The notes under the pieces: model-generated
What the model was told of the DNA's origin: nothing
What the model saw: only the letters and a program-made list of their open reading frames with translations
Databases searched by the model: none
Position numbers and translations under genes: made by a program
Part shown: positions 23,857-31,783 of the stretch, piece by piece
Layout: the number at the start of each line of letters is the position of its first letter
Numbering within the stretch: the stretch's first letter is position 1
Assembly: GCA_963826105.1 (NCBI GenBank)
Contig: CAWGWA010000013.1
Location: 62,001 to 126,000, forward strand
Length of the DNA stretch: 64,000 nucleotides
DNA from: WHTI01 sp963826105
GTDB taxonomy: Bacteria; Actinomycetota; CADDZG01; WHSQ01
Reading direction: 5' to 3'

Positions 23857-25021
23857 TTATCCCGAGGGCACGAGGGGACCAAAGAACCGTTGGCGCAACT
23901 CTTCATCGATGGGCGGGGGTCCGCCCGAATACAAGGACCCATCGGGCCGGAACCACCTCGTCTCTCCGGTGACGGGATCGACGAGCTCCATCCTCCACTT
24001 GCCTTCGTGCACCAACTTGTGGTGGTAGCGACACAACAGGCTCATGTCATCGAGATCGGTACGCCCCCCATCGGGCCAGAAGGTCACGTGATGCCCCTCG
24101 GTGAATCGCCGGTTGGTGCATCCGGGGAACGAACAGCAGCCGTCCCGCTTCTTCAGATGTCTCATAAGCCACGGTGACGCGGTCCTGCGGGTGCGGCCAT
24201 GCCCGATCGTCCTCCCCTTGGAGTCGTGAGCCACGACCTCCATGCGGCAGTTGCATGCCAGACGTCTGACGACATCGGGGTGGAGGATCGATCCGAACTC
24301 GGACTCGGCGACTCCCTCGCCATCAGTCAGGACCGAGAGATCGGTATGGACGACGACCGTCGCCCGGTCGGCGTCGGCATCGTCGGCGAGATCGGCCGAG
24401 GCGATGCTCACCAACGCGTCGGCTGCCTTCTGGAGATAGGTGGGTCGTTCTCCCTCGGGCATCTCGGGCATCACATCCATCTCCCGCTCGATCGCCTTGG
24501 CGAAGATGTCGCCGGCATCGGCGGGCAGTTGCCCCGAGAACCGGAAGATCCCGTCCCGCCCCCACCGGTAGGTGAGGTACCGGGCCGCGTGCGCCGGCTC
24601 GGGATCTTTCACTTGATCGAGCTTCGAGGCGAGTTTCCTGATGGCTCCGACCGACAGCGTGGGAGCGGCTTGGGCTAGCGATTCATCGGTCTCCGGCGTT
24701 GCCACCCGGGCGACCGCCTCGAGCTTCTCGTAGGACAGCGACCCGGTCTCGTAGGCCGACGCGAGATGGGGGAGCTCCCGCAATAGATCGAGCGGTCTCG
24801 AGCCACCTGCGGGCCTGAGCGATGGTGATCCCCATCGTGGCGCTGAGCCCGACCACCGTGGCCCGAGAATCGGGATCCCGGGCGTCCTTGGCCCCGATGA
24901 AGGCGAGCAGATGGGCATGGCTGCTGTAGTAGAGGCCTCCGAGGGCATCGATACCCCGATCCAGTTCTTCTTCGGGGACGTTCTCAAGCTCTTGCTGCGT
25001 CCGGACCAGCTTCTCGGCCAT
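23857..25021 (-). CDS. HNH endonuclease / DUF222 (13E12 repeat family), SOS-box controlled (frameshifted)
   Basis: About 388 aa after correction. N-terminal frame from ATG 25021 (MAEKLVRTQQELENVPEEEL...ITIAQARRWLETAR) continues in another frame from LDLLRELPHLASAYETG to the HNH domain: CSFPGCTNRRFTEGHH, then LLCRYHHKLVHEG. The shift is near 24785-24810; the span is one base over a multiple of three. This is the actinobacterial 13E12/DUF222-HNH family, several members of which belong to the LexA regulon in M. tuberculosis. A perfect LexA palindrome lies just upstream (25060-25073). These genes are repeated and mobile-like in many actinobacteria; only one copy is in this window. Confidence 0.88.
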
Positions 25022-25053
25022 GTGCTCTCCCGATCTCGTTCCTGAACCCTCCT

Positions 25054-25073
25054 AACATACGAACATATGTTCG
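25054..25073 (-). promoter_or_regulatory. LexA (SOS) box and -10 of the HNH gene
   Basis: CGAACATATGTTCG (25060-25073) is a perfect 14-bp palindrome matching the Gram-positive/mycobacterial LexA consensus CGAAC-N4-GTTCG. On the minus strand it directly abuts TATGTT (25054-25059), a good -10, so bound LexA would block RNA polymerase. Transcription should begin near 25047, with the HNH start at 25021. Confidence 0.85.
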
Positions 25074-25118
25074 CTATGTCAAGTTTGCCCGGTTCGTCTG
25101 GGCCCCCCTGCCGGGTTC

Positions 25119-25145
25119 TATCCTGGCCCCCCTACAGAGAGGGGG
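25119..25145 (+). promoter_or_regulatory. -10 element plus C/G hairpin leader of the DUF3052 gene
   Basis: TATCCT (25119-25124), then GG and an inverted repeat CCCCCT (25128-25133) / AGGGGG (25140-25145) with a 6-nt loop; the right arm is the SD for ATG 25151. The order and spacing match the dodecin leader at 17765-17791. Confidence 0.5.
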
Positions 25146-25150
25146 TTCCG

Positions 25151-25561
25151 ATGACTGGTGCCGGTTACTCGGGCACGCCGCTACCGAAGAAGCTTGGGAT
25201 CAAGGAGGGGCACTCGATCATCTTCATCGGGGCTCCACCCGACTTCGATTCGAGCCTCGGCGCCCTCCCTTCCGATCTAACGTTCAAGAAGCAACTCCGG
25301 GGGCCGCTCGACGTCATCGTGTTCTTCACGGACAAGCGGAGTGAACTCGTGGCGCGGTTGCCCAAGCTCAAGGCAGCCCTCGCGATCGACGGTGGTCTCT
25401 GGCTCGCGTGGCCCAAGAAGGCATCGGGCGTCGCCACCGATCTTTCCGAGTCGGTGGTGCAAGCCGCCGGGCTCGAGACCGGTCTCGTCGACAACAAGGG
25501 GATCGCGATCGACGAGATCTGGTCCGGACTCCGTTTCGTTTACCGGTTGAAGGATCGCTAG
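25151..25561 (+). CDS. DUF3052 family protein
   Basis: 136 aa. Matches the family pattern throughout: GYSGTPLPKKLGIKEGH at the N-terminus, DVIVFFTDKRSEL in the middle, DGGLWLAWPKKASGV and the ending GLVDNKGIAIDEIWSGLRF. Function is unestablished; the fold is alpha/beta. SD AGGGGG sits in a leader hairpin. Its stop interlocks with that of the convergent MoaD-propeller gene (CTAG, 25558-25561). Confidence 0.85.
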   Translation: MTGAGYSGTPLPKKLGIKEGHSIIFIGAPPDFDSSLGALPSDLTFKKQLRGPLDVIVFFTDKRSELVARLPKLKAALAIDGGLWLAWPKKASGVATDLSESVVQAAGLETGLVDNKGIAIDEIWSGLRFVYRLKDR

Positions 25562-26898
25562 GACGAGCAGCGCACCGACAGCACAGGAGGCAGGTCGCGC
25601 GTCACGCTTCCCCACGTCGCACCGGCGTCGGCGGAACCGAACACCTCTCCCGAGGTTGCCCCGAAGTAGAGACCGAGGGGAGAGTTCCCGTCCTGGCAGA
25701 ACGATTGCCTCAGGATCGTTAGGTATGCATCCTTGTCCGGCAATCCGTCGGTTCGCGCGCTCCACGAAGCGCCCCGGTCGCGCGTCTCGTAGACGGTGAC
25801 CCGGCCCCCTTCGGTCACACGGTCGAGGTCGGCGGTTAACGGGATCACGTAAGCGGAGTCGGGATCGGCCGGATCGATGACCAAGGGGAAGCCGAAGTCG
25901 GACGGAAGTCCTGATGGCAACCCGATCTCGCTCCAGTTCTCGCCGGCATCATCGGAGCGATAGACGCCACCATGGAACTGCATGAACAGCGTCTCCGGCT
26001 GGAGGGGAGCCCGGTGCATGTTGTGGATGCAGAGCGCGGTGTTGTCGTCCACTTGGGCATCTTCGGGCAGGTAGCGCGGGACGATGCCCTTCCCGCCACG
26101 GCGCCACGTCGCGCCGCCGTCATCGGTGTGCCAGATGCCGGCGGCCGAGATACCGACCGTGACGTGGTCGGGATTGCCCGGCCAGGTGCAGATCGAGTGC
26201 AGCGCGAGCCCACCTCCACCCGGCTGCCAGTCGGGTCGTGTCGGTTGGTCCCACAGACCGCGCACGAGCTGCCACGAGCGGCCCGAGTCCTCGCTCTTGA
26301 ACAGCGCCGCCGGGTCGACCCCGGCCCACAGGACGCCGTCAGCCTCGCCCTTGGTGACGATCCAGGTACGCACGAGCGTCGCTCCGGAGTCCTCCGGGAA
26401 CCTGGGGCCGTCGGCCTCGTTCCACTTACCCAGGGGGTCTTCGGTCCAGTAGAGATGGGGGCCGAACTGCCCGTGCGTTACCGAGGCGATGTAGGTGCCC
26501 GTCCGCGGATCGCGCATCGCAAACTCGACATCCAGGCCCTCGAAGGCGCGCTGCGCGACCTCCATCTGTCCTCCGCGTTCGCCGCGCAGGACGAACAGTC
26601 CCTTCCGCGTCCCGACGAGCAACTCCGCGGTATCGCCGGCTCCTCCGGAGATCGCATGAAGGATGAAAACCTCGTCGTCGGGGCCGACCTTCTCATCGAG
26701 ATGGGCGGTCTCCCCACGTACGAACAGACTCACGTGCTGTCGTATCGCACCGCCTTCGTCGAGGACCCAGCCGACCATGGCGGGGTAGCGCGCTTCCAGC
26801 CCGCGAACGACCGATAGGAGGTCCTCACCCTCGACCTCGACGCGGTCTTGCTCGTCGGCCAGACCTCGAAGCGGGTGTCTCAAGTTGACGATCGCCAT
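25558..26898 (-). CDS. MoaD-like sulfur-carrier domain fused to Asp-box (BNR) beta-propeller
   Basis: 446 aa. Residues about 1-88 form a MoaD/ThiS-type ubiquitin-like domain (VNLRHPLRGLADEQDRV..., ending EVFILHAISGG with a diglycine). After a short GAGDTAE linker comes a sialidase/VPS10-type propeller starting LLVGTRKGLFVL, with at least five Asp boxes (SEDSGRSW, HTDDGGATW, SDDAGENW, TRDRGASW, SADAGATW). There is no signal peptide, so the propeller is probably cytoplasmic. The GGAGGA that encodes the diglycine resembles an SD, so a separate downstream start cannot be excluded, nor a lost stop by sequencing error. ATG 26898 has SD AGGGGG. Known MoaD carriers need a free C-terminal GG. Confidence 0.82.
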   Translation of the reverse strand: MAIVNLRHPLRGLADEQDRVEVEGEDLLSVVRGLEARYPAMVGWVLDEGGAIRQHVSLFVRGETAHLDEKVGPDDEVFILHAISGGAGDTAELLVGTRKGLFVLRGERGGQMEVAQRAFEGLDVEFAMRDPRTGTYIASVTHGQFGPHLYWTEDPLGKWNEADGPRFPEDSGATLVRTWIVTKGEADGVLWAGVDPAALFKSEDSGRSWQLVRGLWDQPTRPDWQPGGGGLALHSICTWPGNPDHVTVGISAAGIWHTDDGGATWRRGGKGIVPRYLPEDAQVDDNTALCIHNMHRAPLQPETLFMQFHGGVYRSDDAGENWSEIGLPSGLPSDFGFPLVIDPADPDSAYVIPLTADLDRVTEGGRVTVYETRDRGASWSARTDGLPDKDAYLTILRQSFCQDGNSPLGLYFGATSGEVFGSADAGATWGSVTRDLPPVLSVRCSS

Positions 26899-27017
26899 GC
26901 CAAAACCCCCTGGTCCTCGTGCCGCGCGGAGATCCCGTGCGGATCCACTCCCCTTTAGACCCCCCGCTCCCCAGGAAATCATCGGCGCTCAACGACTTGC
27001 TGTCCAATCCTCCCAGG

Positions 27018-27156
27018 CTAGAGCAGCAGGTGTTGCGAGGTGGCGGCGTCATCGGCGATGTGGAGGGCGGCCCCCGGCCGGGACGCCGTCGACGAGCATC
27101 ATGTAGAAGGTCCAGCCCGGCACCCCGAAGCGTGCCCTGATCGCTAGGCAGCCCAT
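27018..27156 (-). pseudogene. Probable GNAT acetyltransferase remnant
   Basis: In the 295-bp gap between the propeller and hutU genes, the minus strand reads RARFGVPGWTFYMMLVDGV, then, after a one-base shift in a five-G run, AGAALHIADDAAT before a stop at 27018-27020. This resembles the central strands of actinobacterial GNAT acetyltransferases (VDGxPAGAAALxxxDGVA), but the acetyl-CoA loop that should follow is missing. Interpreted as a decayed fragment. The rest of the gap shows nothing recognisable. Confidence 0.35.
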
Positions 27157-27193
27157 TGATTTTTCGCGTTCTCGCCTCGACGCGCTGGTGAAT

Positions 27194-28864
27194 TCAGTCC
27201 CGGGGGGTGGGCTCCATGGGGATGTGGACCCCTCGGTCACCGGCGACCTCTATCGCTCGGGAGTAGCCCGCGTCGACGTGGCGGATGACGCCAGTCCCGG
27301 GGTCGACGTCGAGGACTCGTTCGAGCCTCGCGGCTGCCTCGGGGGTGCCGTCGGCGACCACGACCATGCCGGCGTGGATCGAGTTGCCGATCCCGACGCC
27401 ACCGCCGTGATGGACGCTGACCCAGTGGGCGCCGGCGGCGGTGTTCAGCAGCGCGTTGAGGATCGGCCAGTCGGCGATCGCATCGGAGCCGTCGATCATC
27501 CCCTCGGTCTCGCGGTAGGGCGACGCGACCGAACCGGCGTCGAGGTGATCCCTTCCGATGACGATGGGGGCCGAGATCTTCCCCGATGCGACGAGGTCGT
27601 TGAAGGCGAGGCCCGCCTTCGCGCGCTCGCCGTAGCCGAGCCAGCAGATGCGCGCCGGGAGTCCTTGGAACGCGACCTTCTCGGACGCCATCCGGATCCA
27701 CCGAGCAAGGCGTTCGTCTTCGGGGAACAGCTCGATGATCGCCTCGTCGGTGACGTGGATGTCGTTGGGGTCGCCGGACAACGCGGCCCAGCGGAACGGA
27801 CCCTTGCCCTCGCAGAACAACGGACGGACGTAGGCCTCGACGAACCCGGGGATGTCGAAGGCGTTGGTAACGCCGGCCTTCTCGGCGTGCGCCCTGATCG
27901 CGTTGCCGTACTCGACCGCGATGGCGCCCTTCGTCTGGAAACCGAGCCACGCCTCGACGTGGATGGCTACCGACTCGTAGGAGTGCTTCATGTAGCTCTC
28001 GGAGTCCTCTTTGCGGAGGGCGAGTGCGTCGGCCAACGGCATACCGGCGGGAACGTAGCCCTCGAGCATGTCGTGCGCCGAGGTCTGATCGGTCACGACA
28101 TCGGGCGCGAACCCCATCTCGAGGAGCCGGGGGTGGGTCTCGGCCGCGTTGCCGAGGAGACCGATCGACTCGGCTCGTTTGGCGGAGCGGGCGTCCTCGG
28201 CCCAGGCGACGGCCTCGTCGAGGTCCTCGGTCCAGCGATCGAGGTAGCGGGTCTCGATGCGCTTGGCGAGACGGGACGGGTCGACCTCCACGCACAGGGC
28301 GACACCGCCGTTCATCGTGACGGCCAGGGGCTGGGCGCCGCCCATTCCCCCGAGGCCGGCGGTAAGGACGATGCGGCCCGCAAGCGTTCCGCCGAAGCTC
28401 TGGACCGCCAGCTCGGCGAGGGTCTCGTAGGTGCCCTGCAAGATGCCCTGGGAGCCGATGTAGATCCACGACCCGGCGGTCATCTGGCCGTACATCGTGA
28501 GCCCGAGGGTCTCGAGGCGGTGGAACTCATCGAAGGTCGCCCAGTGGGGGACCAGCATCGAGTTCGAGATCAGGACCCTCGGGGCGCCGGGGTGGGTCCG
28601 GAAGCGGCCCACCGGCTTGCCGGACTGGACCAGGAGGGTCTCGTCGTCGCCCAGATCCCGAAGCTCGCTCACGATCGCGTCGAACGCCTCCCACGAGCGG
28701 GCCGCACGGCCGGAGCCGCCGTAGACCACGAGATCCTCGGGCCGCTCGGCGACCTCAGGATCGAGGTTGTTCATCAGCATGCGGAGCGCCGCCTCTTGCG
28801 GCCATCCGCGACACGAAAGCTCGGTCCCACGGGGTGCTCGGACGGATTTCCGACTTAGGGTCAT
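27194..28864 (-). CDS. hutU: Urocanate hydratase
   Basis: 556 aa, the normal length. Recognised by YGGSGRAARSWEAFDAI at the start, TAGLGGMGGAQPLA (NAD-binding), ALCVEVDPSRLAKRIETRY, TDQTSAHDMLEGYVPAG and HHGGGVGIGNSIHAG near the end. Converts urocanate to 4-imidazolone-5-propionate using tightly bound NAD+ as electrophile, the second hut step. ATG 28864 with SD AAGGAGA. Divergent from thyX with 23 bp between starts. An open frame of equal length on the plus strand here is a codon-bias shadow. Confidence 0.96.
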   Translation of the reverse strand: MTLSRKSVRAPRGTELSCRGWPQEAALRMLMNNLDPEVAERPEDLVVYGGSGRAARSWEAFDAIVSELRDLGDDETLLVQSGKPVGRFRTHPGAPRVLISNSMLVPHWATFDEFHRLETLGLTMYGQMTAGSWIYIGSQGILQGTYETLAELAVQSFGGTLAGRIVLTAGLGGMGGAQPLAVTMNGGVALCVEVDPSRLAKRIETRYLDRWTEDLDEAVAWAEDARSAKRAESIGLLGNAAETHPRLLEMGFAPDVVTDQTSAHDMLEGYVPAGMPLADALALRKEDSESYMKHSYESVAIHVEAWLGFQTKGAIAVEYGNAIRAHAEKAGVTNAFDIPGFVEAYVRPLFCEGKGPFRWAALSGDPNDIHVTDEAIIELFPEDERLARWIRMASEKVAFQGLPARICWLGYGERAKAGLAFNDLVASGKISAPIVIGRDHLDAGSVASPYRETEGMIDGSDAIADWPILNALLNTAAGAHWVSVHHGGGVGIGNSIHAGMVVVADGTPEAAARLERVLDVDPGTGVIRHVDAGYSRAIEVAGDRGVHIPMEPTPRD

Positions 28865-28887
28865 GCGTCTCCTTATACTCCGAAGAC

Positions 28888-29632
28888 ATGACTCTAGACC
28901 TCTCGAAGCACCCCGATCTCGTCTCCCAGGACATCCGCGACGGCGATAAGCCCGACGAATTGCTGCTCTTCGACCACGGCTTCGTGCGCCTCGATTCGGC
29001 GATGGCCGACGACCTGTCGGTGGTTAACTCGGCGCGCGTTTCGTTCGCAGTACGCAAAGAGGAGATGGACGATCGCGACAAGGGTTTGATCCGCTTCTTG
29101 ATGCGGGACCGGCACGGGACACCCTTCGAGCACAACTCACTTCGCTTCCACATCCGCTGCCCGATCTTCGTCGTTCGCGAATGGATGAGACATCGGATTT
29201 CGTCTTTCAACGAAGAATCGGGGAGATACCACCAACTCGAAGCCGACTTCTACGTTCCTGAAGTGCACAACGTTCGTTCCCAGGTCGGCAAGCCGGGCGC
29301 CTATACGTTCGAGCGCGTCGACGATGAACTTGCGAACGAAACTCGTTCGCGCTTCGAGCAGATCTATCGCGACGTTTACAAGGAGTACCAGGAGATGCTC
29401 GAGCAGGGTGTGGCAAAAGAGGTCGCCCGTGCGATCCTGCCGGTCGGCATCTATACACAGTTCTACTGGACCCTGAATCGCGCGGTCGCTGATGAACTTC
29501 CTCTCGCTGAGGAACGCAGAAGCAGCCCAGTATGAGATCCGTACCTACGCGAAGGCAGTGGAGAGGCTGTTCGCGGAGCGGATGCCCCTGACCCACGAGT
29601 GCTTCGTGGAGTTCGGGCGGACGTGTCCGTGA
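28888..29632 (+). CDS. thyX: Flavin-dependent thymidylate synthase ThyX (frameshifted)
   Basis: About 247 aa after correction. The ThyX motif RHRISSFNEESGRYHQLE is intact, as are NSARVSF and GTPFEHNSLRFHI. The frame breaks after FYWTLN: an extra C at about 29479 gives RAVADEL; without it the sequence continues ARSLMNFLSLRNAEAAQYE and ends VEFGRTCP at 29632. The span is one base over a multiple of three. ThyX methylates dUMP using methylene-THF, NADPH and FAD and is normally essential where thyA is absent, so the break is almost certainly a sequence error. TATACT (28874-28879) is eight bases before ATG 28888: leaderless. lgt follows after 10 bp. Confidence 0.92.
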
Positions 29633-29642
29633 GTTACATCCC

Positions 29643-30617
29643 GTGACCCTCGCCGCGTTTCCGGTCAAGTTCACGATCAACCCGTTGGAGTGGGAGATCC
29701 TCTCGCGGATCCACATCGGTCCGGTCGCGATCAGTCCGCACGGGATCGGCATCGCTCTCGGCTTCCTGATCGGCGCTCAGTACATGGTCCGCCGCTCGAA
29801 GCGGACGGGTGGACCCGAAGAGAACGACATCTGGAACACGTTGTTCTGGGCACTGATCGGGTCGATGGTCGGGGCGCGGCTCGCCTACATGATCGGGCAC
29901 GTCTCCGAGATCACCGATAACTGGGAGGATCCGCTCGGGATCTTCAAGGTGTGGGAAGGCGGTATCTCCCTGCTCGGTGGGATCACCGGCGCGATCCTGG
30001 CCGGCTATCCCTACGTCCGCAAACACAAGATGGGGTTCTGGCGGACGCTCGATCTCGTCGCACCCGGGCTCGCACTCGGGATCTTCATCGGCCGGATCGG
30101 CGACCTGATGATCGGCGATCATCTTGGTAAGCCGACGAACTTCTTCCTCGGCTGGCGTTGCCTCGGAGAGTCGGGGAATCCGCCGCTTTCGGAGAGCGTC
30201 TACCGAGCCGCTCTCGAGCGGGGCAGCCCACCGTCGCTCGGGTGCTACGACATCACGCTGCACCAGACCGCCATCTACGACTTCATCTCCGCAGGGATCC
30301 TGTTCGCCGTGCTCGTATGGATCGGGCGTAAGGCTCGCAACCGCGGACTGCTGACCTTGATCTTCGGTCTCTGGTACGGGGGGATGAGGGTCGTCGAGGA
30401 CTTCCTAAGGGTCGACAAGCGCTACTTCGGGCTCACCGGGAGTCAGATCACCGCGCTCACGGTGATGGCGATCTGCCTCTATCTCCTCGTGCGCTACAGG
30501 GGCGCACCGCCTGCGTTGGCCGAGCCTCCGCCGCCCGACGAGGGGGGGCCGACTACCGATAGTGACCTTTCTCCGGTCCCATCCGCCCCATCGGGCTCAT
30601 CTGACGACTCTCCGTAG
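29643..30617 (+). CDS. lgt: Prolipoprotein diacylglyceryl transferase
   Basis: 324 aa, seven-helix membrane enzyme that moves diacylglycerol from phosphatidylglycerol to the lipobox Cys of prelipoproteins. Recognised by SPHGIGIALGFLIG near residue 35, EGGISLLGGITGAI, the GRIGD region at about 148 and YGGMRVVEDFLRVD. The usual signature GRxGNFxNxE is altered to GRIGDLMIGDHLG, a notable divergence at residues usually conserved. A Pro/Ser-rich tail of about 35 residues follows the last helix. GTG 29643 is 10 bp after thyX. Several lipoproteins in the window would be its substrates. Confidence 0.9.
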   Translation: MTLAAFPVKFTINPLEWEILSRIHIGPVAISPHGIGIALGFLIGAQYMVRRSKRTGGPEENDIWNTLFWALIGSMVGARLAYMIGHVSEITDNWEDPLGIFKVWEGGISLLGGITGAILAGYPYVRKHKMGFWRTLDLVAPGLALGIFIGRIGDLMIGDHLGKPTNFFLGWRCLGESGNPPLSESVYRAALERGSPPSLGCYDITLHQTAIYDFISAGILFAVLVWIGRKARNRGLLTLIFGLWYGGMRVVEDFLRVDKRYFGLTGSQITALTVMAICLYLLVRYRGAPPALAEPPPPDEGGPTTDSDLSPVPSAPSGSSDDSP

Positions 30618-30734
30618 TCGGAAATCCGCCCCCTCGCCTTGCTCCGTGGCACGATTTACGGAGGGGGAGCTCCTAGGCCCGTACGCCGGCCTAAGCCCCA
30701 CGGAGATAGTGGAGTTGCAGAGAGGAGCGTAGGC

Positions 30735-30893
30735 ATGGCCGACACGTACAACGGCTACTGCGTCAAGTGCCGCGAGAAGCGGGACTTCCAGGGCGAGGTC
30801 AAGACTCTCGCCAACGGCTCCAAGGCGGCGCAAGGCGCCTGCCCGGTATGCGGGACCAAGATGACCCGCATGCTTCCGAAGAACGCGACCTAA
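30735..30893 (+). CDS. DUF5679 zinc-ribbon protein
   Basis: 52 aa. YCVKCREKRDF at residues 8-18 and CPVCGTKMTRM at 36-46 give the two CxxC knuckles of the actinobacterial DUF5679 family; the linker NGSKAAQGA is typical. Function unknown. ATG 30735 has SD AGAGGAG ten bases upstream. The 117-bp upstream gap contains no other gene. Confidence 0.85.
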   Translation: MADTYNGYCVKCREKRDFQGEVKTLANGSKAAQGACPVCGTKMTRMLPKNAT

Positions 30894-30922
30894 CCCCAGA
30901 CCATTTCGGGGCAAGATCTCAG

Positions 30923-30944
30923 GGGCCGCCCCTCGGGGCGGCCC
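30923..30944. terminator. GC-rich hairpin between convergent genes
   Basis: GGGCCGCCCC (30923-30932) and GGGGCGGCCC (30935-30944) form a perfect 10-bp inverted repeat (in practice nine pairs with a CTCG loop). It lies between the DUF5679 stop and the convergent RecB-like gene. No T-run follows on either strand, so it may act as a bidirectional barrier rather than a classical intrinsic terminator. Confidence 0.65.
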
Positions 30945-30959
30945 GCTTCGCGCCCGGGT

Positions 30960-31736
30960 CTAGGGCTGACGGGAGGTCGCCCAGGCGGGGCACTCGGCCT
31001 GGAACGAGCAATGCATGCAAAGCGGTGAGGGACTTGGGCGCCAGTCATCGGTGTCGTGCGCCCTGCGGATCGCTTTGCCGAGGGCTTGCATCTGCTTCTC
31101 GAACGCGATCAGCATCCGCTCGTTGGGGTCGAGTGTGAGGACCGCGGGATCGGAGAGGTAGACGAGCCGGATCTGGGCGGGGATCACGCCGAACGCGCGC
31201 CAGCACACCAGGGCGTAGAAACGGAGCCCGAAGAATGCCGCCAGCTCGCGCTGCGTTCCGGGGACCCGGCCGGTCTTGTAGTCGGTGAGGATCCAGGAGC
31301 CATCGGGTCGCTCTTCGAGGCGGTCGATGATGCCGCGGAGGTGGATGTCGGCGAGTTCGTATTCGACCCACCATTCGAGCTGACTCGCGGAGAGCTCCCG
31401 GGGGTCCTCGAGCCGGAAGTAGTTGCGTAGCAGACGCATCGACTCGTCGAACCATTTGCCGTCATCTTCGAAATCGAACTCGGCCGGCGGTACTTCGGCG
31501 TCCTCGTCGACTTCATTCCACATCGTGGTCAACAGTTCCTCGGCCCGCTCCTGGGTGCGCCCCTCGGGCGGCTCGTGGAAGATCCGCTCGAGGACGGCAT
31601 GTACGAGCGACCCCTTCGCTTGGGCCCGGGAAACCGGCTCGGGAAGCCGATCGACGGCGCGGTACTTGAACAGCTGCGGGCAGCTCTTGAAGTCCCGTGC
31701 GCTCGAAGGCGACAGCTTGAGGAGGGTTCCATCCAT
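30960..31736 (-). CDS. RecB-family PD-(D/E)XK exonuclease with Fe-S-type cysteines
   Basis: 258 aa. LSPSSARDFKSCPQLFKYR opens the fold (first Cys about residue 19); KGSLVHAVLERIF, GIIDRLEERPDG and ILTDYKTGR supply the nuclease core (His, Asp, Asp-x-Lys); CMHCSFQAECPAW near the C-terminus gives three more Cys, the arrangement of the 4Fe-4S cluster in AddB/Cas4-type nucleases. Stand-alone homologues are common in actinobacteria. No cas genes are nearby, so a repair role is more likely than Cas4. TAGGGT six bases before ATG 31736 predicts a leaderless transcript. Confidence 0.9.
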   Translation of the reverse strand: MDGTLLKLSPSSARDFKSCPQLFKYRAVDRLPEPVSRAQAKGSLVHAVLERIFHEPPEGRTQERAEELLTTMWNEVDEDAEVPPAEFDFEDDGKWFDESMRLLRNYFRLEDPRELSASQLEWWVEYELADIHLRGIIDRLEERPDGSWILTDYKTGRVPGTQRELAAFFGLRFYALVCWRAFGVIPAQIRLVYLSDPAVLTLDPNERMLIAFEKQMQALGKAIRRAHDTDDWRPSPSPLCMHCSFQAECPAWATSRQP

Positions 31737-31783
31737 GGAGTCACCCTACGGAGGGCCTGCGACGACTAGCCGTATTTGAGGGG

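Noticed and set aside
27188..28858. 556-codon open frame on the plus strand opposite hutU
   Set aside because: Mirror of the strong third-position G/C bias of hutU; the translation lacks any domain and the minus strand has unmistakable urocanate hydratase motifs.
30960..31736. RecB-like nuclease as Cas4 of a CRISPR system
   Set aside because: No cas genes or repeats anywhere in the window; stand-alone homologues are common in actinobacteria.
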